DNA of 29,333 bases, taken from assembly GCA_020633895.1 (NCBI GenBank), contig JACKCT010000021.1, positions 1 to 29,333 on the forward strand, given 5' to 3'. A program made the position numbers and the translations under genes. Below the pieces are notes generated by a model. The model searched no databases, was not told where the DNA came from, and was given only the letters and a program-made list of their open reading frames with translations. Source of the stretch: Deltaproteobacteria bacterium. GTDB taxonomy: Bacteria; Lernaellota; Lernaellaia; JACKCT01. Of the stretch, positions 8,157 to 16,592 are shown piece by piece (position 1 is the stretch's first letter; every line of letters starts with the position of its first letter).

Positions 8157-9364
8157 TACGAGACTCCCAGCTTCTTGAGCTGCTTGGTCACGTCCGCCAG
8201 GCTCGCCGTCCCGCCGAAGACCTCCCGGCCCAGCAGCGTCTCGGTGATGCCCGCGTACATATCGCTGGCCGCTTGGCGCATGGCCGGGTCGATGGGCACG
8301 GGGGGGTGGCCCAGGGCCTTGGTGATCGCCGCCAGCGAGCGGTCGTCCTTCACCGACATCTCCGCCGCCTTTTTGACCGCCGCCACGAAATCCGGCTGGT
8401 GCTTCAAGTGATACTGCCGCAGCGGTTCCTTGCTCACCTGCAATTTTTTGTAGGTCAGGCGCAGCTCGTCCGGCGTAATCGCATCCCCCAGCGACAGCGC
8501 CCCGCCGATGTGCACGAACTCGAACTTGCCGTCCCACAGTTTGATGCCCATGCGGTCGAATTCCTCGCGCAGGCAAAGGGCCATCAGCAACACGCCGTGC
8601 TGGAGTTTCAGGAAGCTTTCCGCGCCCAGGCGCGAGGCGTTCAAGGCGAACTCGTACGTCCAGAAGCGGTCCGAGGGCTCCAGCTTGCTGGTGAACTCCA
8701 CGATCGGCTTGGGCAGCATGGATCCGGCCTTGATCGCCTTGGTCAGGCCGATCTCGTCGCCGTAGGCCGGATTGCGTTCCAGCCGCCGCAGCAGGGACGA
8801 GCCGGTGGGCACGCCGAAGCGGAAGATGCATTCCGCGGGGACGAGGAAGTTGGACTCGGAAGCCGGAATGGGGCTGTAGTCATAGAGTTTGCGCCCGGCG
8901 ATATTCACGATCTTCGGCTTGACGATGCGCACCGCCGCCACCTGCACGATGCGGCTGGGCGACTTGAGTTTCGCCACCGGCACCGCCTGGCCGTCCTCGT
9001 TGACGATGCCCTGGTAGTGCGTGGGGAAGCCCGATTTTGTCAGGTTCTTGAGCACCGGCGAATCGGCCAGTTCGGCCCGCAGAGCCTTGTCCTTCACCTT
9101 GGCCAGCACGTCATTTTTGACGAACGCCTTCCAGGTCGCCGGCGCCGAAATCTTTTCGAACAGGTGGGCGGTCATCATCGCGGCGGCGGCGCCCTTGTTG
9201 GGAATCGTGTCGGGCATCTTGCCGTAGTCGAAGACCGAGTAGTCGTCGGTAAATTCGAACCAGAACACGCCCGGGTTTTTGGCGGTGACTTTTTTCACCT
9301 GCCGCAGATTCTTCGTGCTGCCGACGTGAATCACCGGCCGCCGGGACAAGCCCTTCACATCCAT
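8156..9364 (-). CDS. purC: Phosphoribosylaminoimidazole-succinocarboxamide synthase
   Basis: PurC joins CAIR and aspartate using ATP to give SAICAR in purine synthesis. The sequence shows the expected landmarks in order: HVGSTKNLRQV near residues 13-23 (the GS/GK-K phosphate region), FTDDYSVFDYGKMPD at 38-52, a THYQG segment in the middle, NFLVPAECIFRFGVPTGSSL, then WDGKFEFVHIGG and DAITPDELRL with the acidic active-site strand. At 402 residues it is much longer than the usual 235-300. The extra length is spread through an insert after the second motif and a helical C-terminal part, as in long PurC variants. The start at 9364 has a GGGAG about 9-13 bases upstream. It is the first gene of a three-gene minus-strand run, and no other purine gene lies in the window. 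Confidence 0.88.
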   Translation of the reverse strand: MDVKGLSRRPVIHVGSTKNLRQVKKVTAKNPGVFWFEFTDDYSVFDYGKMPDTIPNKGAAAAMMTAHLFEKISAPATWKAFVKNDVLAKVKDKALRAELADSPVLKNLTKSGFPTHYQGIVNEDGQAVPVAKLKSPSRIVQVAAVRIVKPKIVNIAGRKLYDYSPIPASESNFLVPAECIFRFGVPTGSSLLRRLERNPAYGDEIGLTKAIKAGSMLPKPIVEFTSKLEPSDRFWTYEFALNASRLGAESFLKLQHGVLLMALCLREEFDRMGIKLWDGKFEFVHIGGALSLGDAITPDELRLTYKKLQVSKEPLRQYHLKHQPDFVAAVKKAAEMSVKDDRSLAAITKALGHPPVPIDPAMRQAASDMYAGITETLLGREVFGGTASLADVTKQLKKLGVS

Positions 9365-9505
9365 GAGGATGACTCCCGCGAAAATATGGCGTTGTCGTTG
9401 AGGGTTGCGCGAGACGCCGCCGCACCGGATTTCATCGCGAAATCGCTCACCGAAAAAGCAGCGCGGTCCCGCCCTTTGTATGGCATACGTGCGCCGCGTT
9501 TGTCC

Positions 9506-9524
9506 ACGCCGGCCCGGCCGGCGT
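9506..9524 (-). terminator. Palindrome at end of the REC-DUF4388-TPR gene
   Basis: ACGCCGGCC, one base, then GGCCGGCGT form a perfect 9+1+9 palindrome that overlaps the stop codon of the minus-strand gene. As RNA it gives a strong 7-bp GC stem with a 5-base loop. No U-tract follows, so intrinsic termination is uncertain. Confidence 0.35.
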
Positions 9525-11542
9525 CAGCGATCCCGGCGCCGAGAGAGAGATCGCAAACGTTTTTGCATCTCTTTGTTGTCCGGATCGTAGTCCAGCGCCG
9601 CCGCCACGAATCCGCCGATGAGGTTTTCCTTGCCCTCTTCCTCGCAGATCTTCACCAGGGTGGTGTAGGCGGGCACGAAGTCCGGCTTGATGGCGATGGC
9701 CTTCTTGCAGCAACGCACCGATTCGAAATGGCGGTCGAAGGAATCGAGGAATTTGTTGCGATAGGCCGCCCGCGCCAGCTTGACCAGCGCCTCCACATTG
9801 TACGGGTCCAGCAGCACCGCCGCGTCGTAGCATTCGTACGCCTTGGAGTACGTCTGCTCCTTCATGAACTGATCGCCCTTTTCCAACAGGTCGTCCGCGC
9901 TGACCGGCTGGGGATCCCAATGGACCATCCTCGGCGCGGCGGCGGCCTGCGGCGGGGCCTCGGCGGCGGCTTTGGCGCCGGGCGGCGTGAAATAGCTGGA
10001 AGGCGGCGACTCCTTGATGACCACCGTGTCGTCTTCGCGGGCCTCTTTCTCCGTGGCCACGCGAACGCGCTTCGCGCCGTTGGTCGAAGAGGCCGAGGAG
10101 CTTGAGGACGGTCGCGACGCCCCGCCGTTGCCCGGCGCCTCGACACGAGCGCTCGTTGACGGAGGCGGCGACGGGGGGGCGGGACGGGTGGTCCCGTTGG
10201 ACCCGGCCGACGGCGGCGCCACGGGCGGCTTGGGCGGAGGCGCGGCCTTTTCGGCAACAGGGCCGGGCGGCACGTCGGTCGTCCGGCGGGCGTGGCGCAC
10301 GACCGGATCGAACCGGGAGATTTCCTGATCGAAGGCCTGCTTGCGGTCCTGCGTGACGATACCGAGCAACATCAGCGCATAAACCGCGGCCATGATCTTC
10401 GTGTCCTCGGCCTCGAGCAGCAGCAGGTTGGGCAACGTCAGCCCCTGGGCGCAGTTGCGAGCCACCACCTCGACGACCTCCACCCGCGCGTCGGCCAGGG
10501 TGGACGGCGGCACCGAAACGTAGAACGGCGCGGTCACGTCCGCCACCGCCGACAGGCGTTCGGCAATCGCCCCGGCGTCGTAATGCCACAGCACGCCATG
10601 GTAGACCGGCACCACCGGATGCACCCGCAACGGCCCGGTCCCGGCGCCGGGGATTTTCACGAACTCCCCGCGACGCAACTCCGCCAGGCTGCGCAGGTGA
10701 TCCACCCGCCACGCCTCGACGACCTGCTCCACTTCCCGATCGGTGAACTGCAACAGCGCCTTGAGCGCCGCCGGCACCTCCTGGCCGTCGTTGTCGCGAC
10801 GGGCGCGCAGATTCTGCGCCTCGGCCCGCGTGATCTTGCCGATGCGCGACAGGTAGAAAATCAGGTCCGACGTCTTGACCGCCACGACGAACCCGTCGGA
10901 AAAACGCACCGCCTCCGGTCCGCTGGTGGTCTCCAGATTCAGTCGCCCGGAGAATTTTTCCCGGCCCAGGGACGCGAACAATTCGGGCATGCCGACCTGC
11001 TCGATGCGCCCTTCCGCGCCGACCACCGCGTGCAGCGGCCGGTCCATCGGCAGATCGCTCCCGCCTCCCGGGTCGCGCCGCGCCTCTTCCCGAGATTCGC
11101 GCCCTCGGCGCTCCATGGCTTCCCGGCGCGATCGGCGGGCCGCGTCGACGTCCGTCTCCACATCCGGCAGCGCGTCCCCGGGCCCCAGATGCCGCTCGGC
11201 GATGGCCGCCAGATTGCCCGGCGGAATCGGCTTGGACAACGTGCCCGCCGCGCCGTTGCTGCGTGCCGCCAGATTGCCGCCGGTGGCCAGGGGAGACATG
11301 AGATAGACATGCGTATGTTCGCCGGAGGGGTGCGCGCGAATCTTCTTGAGCAGGTCCACGCCGCTGGTGCCGGGCATCAGCAGGTTGACGAACACCACGT
11401 CGGGCGTGTGCTCGTCGTAGATGTCCAGACCCTTCTCCGAGCTGGACGCCGTCAACGTCCGATACCCGGCCGACGCCAACGCCGCCGCGTATTGGGCCAG
11501 CTCGCCGGACTCGTAATCAATCACCAGAACGCTTTTGCTCAT
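9524..11542 (-). CDS. Degenerate receiver (REC) - DUF4388 - TPR protein
   Basis: The 672-residue protein starts with a CheY-like receiver (about 1-120), starting SKSVLVIDYES. The acidic pair is DY (9-10) rather than DD, and the phosphorylated aspartate is replaced by Asn53 in VFVNLLMPG; the switch Ser83 and Lys104 remain. It is therefore probably not phosphorylated. Residues 185-300 look like DUF4388/PATAN (FSGRLNLE, VRFSDGFVVAVK), a domain common in deltaproteobacterial signalling proteins. A region of about 130 residues follows, then a Pro/Ser-rich linker (about 425-530), then TPR-like repeats to the end (about 560-672). The start at 11542 begins exactly at the receiver strand; an ATG at 11596 adds 18 unsupported residues. 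A scaffold or adaptor role in regulation is inferred. It is divergent from the glutathione peroxidase gene. Confidence 0.8.
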   Translation of the reverse strand: MSKSVLVIDYESGELAQYAAALASAGYRTLTASSSEKGLDIYDEHTPDVVFVNLLMPGTSGVDLLKKIRAHPSGEHTHVYLMSPLATGGNLAARSNGAAGTLSKPIPPGNLAAIAERHLGPGDALPDVETDVDAARRSRREAMERRGRESREEARRDPGGGSDLPMDRPLHAVVGAEGRIEQVGMPELFASLGREKFSGRLNLETTSGPEAVRFSDGFVVAVKTSDLIFYLSRIGKITRAEAQNLRARRDNDGQEVPAALKALLQFTDREVEQVVEAWRVDHLRSLAELRRGEFVKIPGAGTGPLRVHPVVPVYHGVLWHYDAGAIAERLSAVADVTAPFYVSVPPSTLADARVEVVEVVARNCAQGLTLPNLLLLEAEDTKIMAAVYALMLLGIVTQDRKQAFDQEISRFDPVVRHARRTTDVPPGPVAEKAAPPPKPPVAPPSAGSNGTTRPAPPSPPPSTSARVEAPGNGGASRPSSSSSASSTNGAKRVRVATEKEAREDDTVVIKESPPSSYFTPPGAKAAAEAPPQAAAAPRMVHWDPQPVSADDLLEKGDQFMKEQTYSKAYECYDAAVLLDPYNVEALVKLARAAYRNKFLDSFDRHFESVRCCKKAIAIKPDFVPAYTTLVKICEEEGKENLIGGFVAAALDYDPDNKEMQKRLRSLSRRRDR

Positions 11543-11797
11543 CTGAACGCGTGACCCCGCTTGGCCGAAATCCATCGCCCCAAGTTTGTTCGGCAAATGC
11601 TTTCAGCGAACGCCTATGGTAGCCAACGGGCGCGCCGGGCGCAACGAAAGATCTGTTCGAATCGCCACCGAAGGGGCCGACCGGAGTGGTCAGCCCGCCG
11701 CCGGGGTGGTAATCCCTCCCGAGTTCCGCAAAATGACGTGGTCGCGCCATGGGTCGCGACGATCCACCCATCCCGCGTCGTCAACGAAGGGGGCAGC

Positions 11798-12292
11798 ATG
11801 GCCGCATCGGCTCTGGACTTCACGATGAAGACCATCGAACACGAGGACAGGAACCTGGCCGACTACAAGGGCAAGGTCGTGATGATCGTCAACGTCGCCA
11901 GCAAGTGCGGCCTGACGCCTCAGTATGACGGCCTGCAAGCGCTTCACGACAAGTACGCCGACCAGGGGCTGGCGATTCTCGGCTTTCCCGCCAACGAATT
12001 CGCCGCCCAGGAACCGGGCAGCGACGAGGACATCCTGGAATTCTGCACCACCAATTACGGCGTGGATTTCGACATGTTCTCCAAGATCGTCGTCAAGGGC
12101 GACGGGATGCATCCGCTGTATGGATTTCTCACCGGCGCCGACACGAACCCGGATTTTTCCGGCGACATCAACTGGAACTTCGAGAAATTTCTGCTGGACA
12201 AAAACGGCCGGGTCGTCGCCCGTTTCGCCCCGCCCACCGCTCCGGAAGCGGAGGAAGTCGTCTCGACGATCGAGCGGGAGTTGGCGAAGTAG
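11798..12292 (+). CDS. Glutathione peroxidase family thiol peroxidase
   Basis: The 164-residue protein is a GPx-family enzyme that reduces hydrogen and lipid peroxides. The catalytic tetrad is visible: Cys37 in NVASKCGLTPQY (a cysteine, not selenocysteine), Gln71 in AAQEPG, and Trp126-Asn127 in INWNFEKFL. Cys83 in EFCTTNYGV sits where E. coli BtuE and plant-type enzymes have their second cysteine, so thioredoxin is a more likely reductant than glutathione. The short 160-residue form without an oligomerisation loop agrees with that. No signal peptide is present, so it is cytoplasmic. The start at 11798 follows GAAGGGGG by about 5 bases; the frame is open further upstream to 11561 but has no better start. 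The gene stands alone between a divergent regulator and an intergenic repeat. Confidence 0.93.
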   Translation: MAASALDFTMKTIEHEDRNLADYKGKVVMIVNVASKCGLTPQYDGLQALHDKYADQGLAILGFPANEFAAQEPGSDEDILEFCTTNYGVDFDMFSKIVVKGDGMHPLYGFLTGADTNPDFSGDINWNFEKFLLDKNGRVVARFAPPTAPEAEEVVSTIERELAK

Positions 12293-12328
12293 GAAGTAGA
12301 GGGGGCTCGCGCGTCGGCCCGAACTTTT

Positions 12329-12357
12329 CAGAACCGCGACCTGTCGGGAGCGGGTTG
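12329..12357 (+). repeat. Intergenic repeat core, copy 2a
   Basis: CAGAACCGCGACCTGTCGGG followed by AGCGGGTTG matches the repeat at 26597-26625 with two differences. A partner segment, CAGAGCCGCGCGCGTGAGCA, begins at 12395. Confidence 0.75.
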
Positions 12358-12444
12358 GTTCGATTTCGGGAAGCGAGTTCGCCGGCGTGCAACGGCAGAG
12401 CCGCGCGCGTGAGCAAGCGGTCCAGAGCGTCCGATGAGTCTGCC

Positions 12445-12480
12445 CGCTCGACGACCCCTCCCTCACGGTCGGGGCTCTGA
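12445..12480 (-). repeat. Intergenic repeat core, copy 2b (inverted 36-mer)
   Basis: This is the reverse complement of 2722-2757 with two mismatches over 36 bases. In this locus the element family is present in both orientations. Confidence 0.8.
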
Positions 12481-12555
12481 TTCGCCGTAGTGCTTTACAA
12501 ACAACGAACGCGTCACCCGCTCGCGGCTCGGACATCGCCGACGTTTCCCACAACG

Positions 12556-12590
12556 AAAAAACCCGCCGCAATCGCGGCGGGTTTGTCGTT
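12556..12590 (-). terminator. Rho-independent terminator of fadJ
   Basis: On the minus strand an 11-bp GC-rich stem (12574-12584 paired with 12559-12569, loop of 4) is followed by a run of T residues, about 20 bases past the fadJ stop codon. It is a textbook intrinsic terminator for the fadI-fadJ transcript. Confidence 0.88.
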
Positions 12591-12610
12591 TTTGCGTCGA
12601 GCGAGGCGCG

Positions 12611-15082
12611 CTATTTCTTGTAGAACGTCGCGCCCTTCTTGGCGTTGTCGACGAGGATCTGCGCCGGCTTGAACTGGGGCCCGTGCTTTCCGGCCAGTTC
12701 CTCCAGGCGCTTGACGATGTTGCTCGCGCCGGTGGCGTCCACGTAGCGGAACGGGCCGCCGCGGAACGGGGGGAAGCCCAGGCCCAGGATCGCGCCCAGA
12801 TCGCCGTCCGCCGGGTTGGAGATCACTTCCTCCTGCAGGCACAACGCCGCTTCGTTGACGAACGCCAGCGCCAACCGGTCCTGGATCAGCTTCTTGTCGA
12901 TCTTCTTGCGATCGGGTCCGCCGAAGAATTCGTACGCCGCCTCGTTGGGCTCCTTGCCCTTCTTGCCGCCGGTGATGCCGGGGATGGACAAGGCCTTGGA
13001 CTTGGTCGTCACGTTGTAGCGATAGAAGCCCTTGTTGTTTTTGCGTCCGGCGTATCCGGCCTCGGCCATGCGGGGAAGGCCCGTGGCGTGGGGGAACTCG
13101 CCGCGCGTCTTGCGGAAGAACTCGCCCAGGTTGGTGCCCACGTGGGCGGCCACGTCGATGCCCACCTCGTCCACCAGCGCGATCGGCCCCACCGGGAAGC
13201 CCCAGTCGAGCATGGCCTTTTCCAGGTCCGGGATGATCGCGCCCTCGTCGAGCAACAGGCACGTTTCGTTCATGTACGGCGCCAGGATGCGCGTCGTGTA
13301 GAAACCGGGGCCGTCCTTGACGACGATGACCGTCTTGCCCTGCTTGATGCCGAAGGCCACCGCCTTTTGCACCGCCCACTTGGCGGTCTTGGGCGTGGTG
13401 ATGATCTCCAGCAACGGCATCTTCTCGACGGGCGAGAAGTAGTGCATCCCCAGGACCGTCTCGGGCCGTTTGGACGCCTTGGCGATCTCGCCGATGGGCA
13501 GGGCCGAGGTGTTGGAGGCGAACACGCACTTGTCGTTCGTCACCGCCTCGGTGTCCTTGAGCACGCGCTTTTTCAGCTCGATCTCTTCAAAGACGGCCTC
13601 GATGATCAGGTCGGCGCGGGCCAGATCCGCGTAGTCCAGCGTGCCGAAGGCGCGGGCGTTGATCTTGTCGTGTTCGAGCTTTTCGACCGCGCCTTTCTGC
13701 AGGCGCTTGTTGATCGATTTGTAGATGTATTGCTGACCCTTGGCGAGGGCCTCGGGGGCGATGTCCTTCATGATCACCGACGTCTTGGCGTTGTCGGCCG
13801 TCACCAGCGCGATGCCCGCGCCCATCAGCCCGGCGCCCAGCACGCCCACATGTTTGACCTCGGGCGCGCCCTTGGCCAGCGGGTGCTTCTTGGAGCCGGT
13901 CATGGCGAAGAACAGATTGATGAGCTGTTCGGAGACCGGGCCGGTGGCGATCTTGGCGAAGTTGCGGGCCTCGACCTCGTAACCCTTCTCCCGAGGGCCT
14001 TCCAGTCCCGCCTCGACGCATTCCAAAATCGCGATCGGCGCCGGGTAATTGCCCCGGGCCTTGCGTTCGGTCAATTCGGCGGCCTTGGAGATGACCATCT
14101 TGCGCGCCGGGCCGATCTCCTTCATCACCTTGTCGGCCAGGCCCTTGTCCACGTCCCGCGACCAGTCGCCCTTGGCCACCAGACGCTTGGCGGCGGTGGC
14201 GGCTTTCTCGGCCAGGCCGAAGGGGCTGGTCACGTCGTCGATCAGGCCCATCTTCCGGGCTTTTTTCGGATAGACATTCTTGCCGGTGAGCATCATGTCC
14301 AGCGCTTCCTGCAACTCAATAAGCTGAGGCAGACGCTGCGTTCCGCCGCCGGCCGGCAGCAGGCCGAGCTTCACCTCGGGCAGGCCCAGGACCGTTTTGG
14401 GATGCGTGGTGGCGATGCGGTAGTGACAGGCCAGCGCGATCTCCAGACCGCCGCCCAGGCACGTGCCGTTGATCGCCGCGACGCACGGCTTGGCGCTCAA
14501 GGCCAGACGGTCGAGGGCCTTGTGGCCCCGTCGGGAGGCTTCCTCGGCTTCCTTGGCCGACTTCAGACGGGCAAAGCTCGCCAAATCCGCCCCGGCGATG
14601 AAGCAATCGTCCTTGGCGCTGATCAGGACGATAGCCTTGACCTTCGGGTCCTTGTCCAGATCGTCCATCAAGGAGTTGAAGGCGTCGATCAGATCGAACG
14701 AAACCGTGTTGACGGCCTCCTTCGGATTGTCGAACCAGATCATCGCCACGCCGTCGTCGCGCTTTTCCACCTCGTAAAGCTGCCCCGGATGGGGATGGGC
14801 CTCGTGCTCCGGGATCACGTGCGTGGCGGCCAGATGGGCGGCGGCGTCCAGGCTGTGGTGGGCCACTTCCGAGACATGCTCGGTGACGTGGTGATCTTCC
14901 GCCTTGACCTTGCGCGTCGATGTCTTCTTGGCCGCGGCCGGTTTTTTCGCCGTCGACTTGGCGGTCGCGGTTTTCTTCGGCGCGGATTTGGCGGTGGACG
15001 CTTTAACGGTGGACTTCTTGGCCGCGGCCTTCTTGGCGGGCTTCTTGTCCGTGGACTTCGCGGGGGTCTTCTTCTCGGCCAT
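12611..15082 (-). CDS. fadJ: Fatty acid oxidation alpha subunit with histone-like N-terminal tail
   Basis: The 823-residue enzyme combines enoyl-CoA hydratase and 3-hydroxyacyl-CoA dehydrogenase. The hydratase half shows FIAGADL, GGGLE with Glu214 and GLPEVKLGLLPAGGG with Glu236. The dehydrogenase half shows the NAD site GAGLMGAGIA (416-425), IIEAVFEE, SNTSALP and HYFSPVEKMPLLEI with His547 and Glu559. Residues 1-60 form a Lys/Ala/Pro/Thr-rich tail built of AKK-type motifs, and 61-99 are His/Glu-rich. The normal FadJ sequence begins only near 101. The tail is probably translated: GGAGGGG lies about 5 bases before the ATG at 15082. A CGCCGGT-CATA-ACCGGCG palindrome lies just upstream (15101-15118). 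fadI precedes it by 167 bases, and the two enzymes would complete beta-oxidation. The tail is the unusual part. Confidence 0.93.
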   Translation of the reverse strand: MAEKKTPAKSTDKKPAKKAAAKKSTVKASTAKSAPKKTATAKSTAKKPAAAKKTSTRKVKAEDHHVTEHVSEVAHHSLDAAAHLAATHVIPEHEAHPHPGQLYEVEKRDDGVAMIWFDNPKEAVNTVSFDLIDAFNSLMDDLDKDPKVKAIVLISAKDDCFIAGADLASFARLKSAKEAEEASRRGHKALDRLALSAKPCVAAINGTCLGGGLEIALACHYRIATTHPKTVLGLPEVKLGLLPAGGGTQRLPQLIELQEALDMMLTGKNVYPKKARKMGLIDDVTSPFGLAEKAATAAKRLVAKGDWSRDVDKGLADKVMKEIGPARKMVISKAAELTERKARGNYPAPIAILECVEAGLEGPREKGYEVEARNFAKIATGPVSEQLINLFFAMTGSKKHPLAKGAPEVKHVGVLGAGLMGAGIALVTADNAKTSVIMKDIAPEALAKGQQYIYKSINKRLQKGAVEKLEHDKINARAFGTLDYADLARADLIIEAVFEEIELKKRVLKDTEAVTNDKCVFASNTSALPIGEIAKASKRPETVLGMHYFSPVEKMPLLEIITTPKTAKWAVQKAVAFGIKQGKTVIVVKDGPGFYTTRILAPYMNETCLLLDEGAIIPDLEKAMLDWGFPVGPIALVDEVGIDVAAHVGTNLGEFFRKTRGEFPHATGLPRMAEAGYAGRKNNKGFYRYNVTTKSKALSIPGITGGKKGKEPNEAAYEFFGGPDRKKIDKKLIQDRLALAFVNEAALCLQEEVISNPADGDLGAILGLGFPPFRGGPFRYVDATGASNIVKRLEELAGKHGPQFKPAQILVDNAKKGATFYKK

Positions 15083-15100
15083 GGGGCCCCTCCGATCAAG

Positions 15101-15118
15101 CGCCGGTCATAACCGGCG
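15101..15118. promoter_or_regulatory. Palindrome upstream of fadJ
   Basis: CGCCGGT, CATA, ACCGGCG form a perfect 7-bp inverted repeat 19 bases before the fadJ start. It could be a protein binding site or a small hairpin in the fadI-fadJ leader. No matching site was noticed elsewhere in the window. Confidence 0.35.
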
Positions 15119-15195
15119 ATGGGCGATTCGATGCGATGTGTAATTGCCGGACCGATGTTGCGCGTCGCGATGCGTCCGGATTTGCCGAACTTCCA

Positions 15196-15232
15196 CGGCG
15201 CCCGCGACCACAAGGGCCTTTCGCGAGCGCCG
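15196..15232 (-). terminator. Hairpin between fadI and fadJ
   Basis: CGGCGCCCGCGA (15196-15207) and TCGCGAGCGCCG (15221-15232) pair over 12 bases with one mismatch or wobble. The hairpin lies 17 bases past the fadI stop codon. No U-tract follows on the minus strand, so it may be an attenuator or mRNA stabiliser rather than a full terminator. Confidence 0.4.
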
Positions 15233-15249
15233 CGCTTTTCCGATTTTCG

Positions 15250-16563
15250 TTAAGAGGCCCGCTCCAGAATCGTCGCGTTGCCCAGTCCCGACAGGGCACA
15301 GGCGGCGATCAGGGCGAACTGGCCATCCTCCCGACGCAGCCGGTTGGACGCCGTCGTCACCAGCCGCGCGCCGGTGGCGCCGAACGGATGCCCCAGCGAC
15401 AGGCTGCCGCCGTGGATGTTGAGCTTGTCCATGTCCACGCTGCCGATCTTGCCGGGCAGGCCCAGGGATTTGCCGAACTCGTCGGATTCGAGCAGCTTGA
15501 TGGTCGCCACCATCTGACCGGCGAAGGCCTCGTGGATTTCCAGCACGTCCAGATCCTTGAAGCGGATGCCCGCCCGGTCCAGCGCGATGGGCGTCGCGTA
15601 GGTCTGTCCCAGGAGCATTTCGTCCAGGGGGTCGGTGGCGGCGAAGGCGTAGGTGCGGATGTAGCTCTTGGGGGTATAACCCAGGGCCTTGGCCGCGTCC
15701 TCGCTCATCAGCAACACCGCCGCCGCGCCGTCGGTGAGGAACGACGAGTTTCCGGCGGTGACGTCGCCGTATTGCCGGTCGAAAGCCGGGCGCAACTTGC
15801 CCAGCTTCTCGGCCGTCGAATCGCCCCGAAAGCCGTTGTCCCGCGTGATCGGTTTGAAATGGGGCGGCGGCGCGACCATCATGACTTCGTCGTCGTAGAT
15901 GCCGTCGTCGAAGGCCTTGGCGGCGAGCTGGTGGGAACGGGCGGCGAACTCGTCCTGCTCCTGGCGCGTCACGCCCAGGCGGTGGCAGATCCGTTCGCAC
16001 GAGGCGCCCATGGACAGCCCGGTGAAGTAGTCCTCGATCGCCGGGGCGTCGGGAATCAGATCCTTGGGCTTCACGTCCTTGAAGATCTCGTAGTAGTCCT
16101 TGGGGCCCTTGGCCTTCTGCGTGCTGATGAATTTCTGGCGCATGATTTTGGAGAAGCGGATGGGCACGTCCGAGCAGGTGTCGGTGCCGCCGGCGATGGC
16201 GATGTCCGCGTGGCCCATGGCGATCTGGTCCGCGGCGTTGGCGATGGCCTGATTGGCCGTGATGCACGCTTCGCTGACCGTGTAGGCCGGGGTGGAGATG
16301 GGGATGCCCGCGCCCAGGGAAACCTCGCGGGCGATGTTGCCGATGGCCGGATCGGGGATGACCGTGCCGAAGACGACCTGGTCGATCTGGTCGACCTCGA
16401 CGCCCGTCTTTTGCAGCAATCCGGCGACGGCGTAGCGGCCCAGGTCATAAGACGACAGGGCGTTGAATTCAGTGCCCGAACGCAAAAACGGCGTGCGATT
16501 TCCCTCGATCACGCACACCTTGCGCAGGCTCACCCCGTTGGACTTTTTCGTGCTTCGAGCCAT
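15250..16563 (-). CDS. fadI: Acetyl-CoA acyltransferase (thiolase), FadI-like
   Basis: The 437-residue thiolase would split 3-ketoacyl-CoA to acetyl-CoA and a shortened acyl-CoA, the last step of beta-oxidation. Active-site residues are visible: Cys100 in SEACITANQA (nucleophile), His392 in SLGHPFGATGARL and Cys422 in ACALSGLGNA. The usual CxxGG near the end is CALSG here, a mild change. The N terminus (ARSTKKSNG) is short and basic. The start at 16563 has GAGGGGG six bases upstream. It is the first gene of a minus-strand pair with fadJ, matching the FadI/FadJ trifunctional complex arrangement. A TetR-type palindrome at 16593-16606 lies about 30 bases upstream and suggests acyl-CoA-responsive repression. 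Confidence in thiolase is high; FadI rather than another thiolase rests on the neighbour. Confidence 0.93.
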   Translation of the reverse strand: MARSTKKSNGVSLRKVCVIEGNRTPFLRSGTEFNALSSYDLGRYAVAGLLQKTGVEVDQIDQVVFGTVIPDPAIGNIAREVSLGAGIPISTPAYTVSEACITANQAIANAADQIAMGHADIAIAGGTDTCSDVPIRFSKIMRQKFISTQKAKGPKDYYEIFKDVKPKDLIPDAPAIEDYFTGLSMGASCERICHRLGVTRQEQDEFAARSHQLAAKAFDDGIYDDEVMMVAPPPHFKPITRDNGFRGDSTAEKLGKLRPAFDRQYGDVTAGNSSFLTDGAAAVLLMSEDAAKALGYTPKSYIRTYAFAATDPLDEMLLGQTYATPIALDRAGIRFKDLDVLEIHEAFAGQMVATIKLLESDEFGKSLGLPGKIGSVDMDKLNIHGGSLSLGHPFGATGARLVTTASNRLRREDGQFALIAACALSGLGNATILERAS

Positions 16564-16592
16564 TGGTCACCCCCTCGGGCTACGCGGCCGAC

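Larger units (their letters stand above)
12293..12610. other. Gene-free interval with repeats and terminator
   Basis: The 318 bases between the peroxidase gene and the end of fadJ hold no credible gene. They contain a copy of CAGAACCGCGACCTGT-type repeat at 12329-12357, CAGAGCCGCGCGCGTGAGCA at 12395-12414, the inverted 36-mer at 12445-12480, the 20-mer at 12519-12538 and a terminator near 12556-12590. Most of the interval is thus repeat-derived. Confidence 0.7.

Noticed and set aside
8273-10105. A 610-codon plus-strand frame crossing purC and the REC-DUF4388 gene
   Set aside because: It runs antisense across two unrelated real genes and the gap between them.
11885-11920. Glutathione peroxidase as a selenoprotein
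   Set aside because: The catalytic position is an ordinary cysteine codon, so no selenocysteine insertion is needed.
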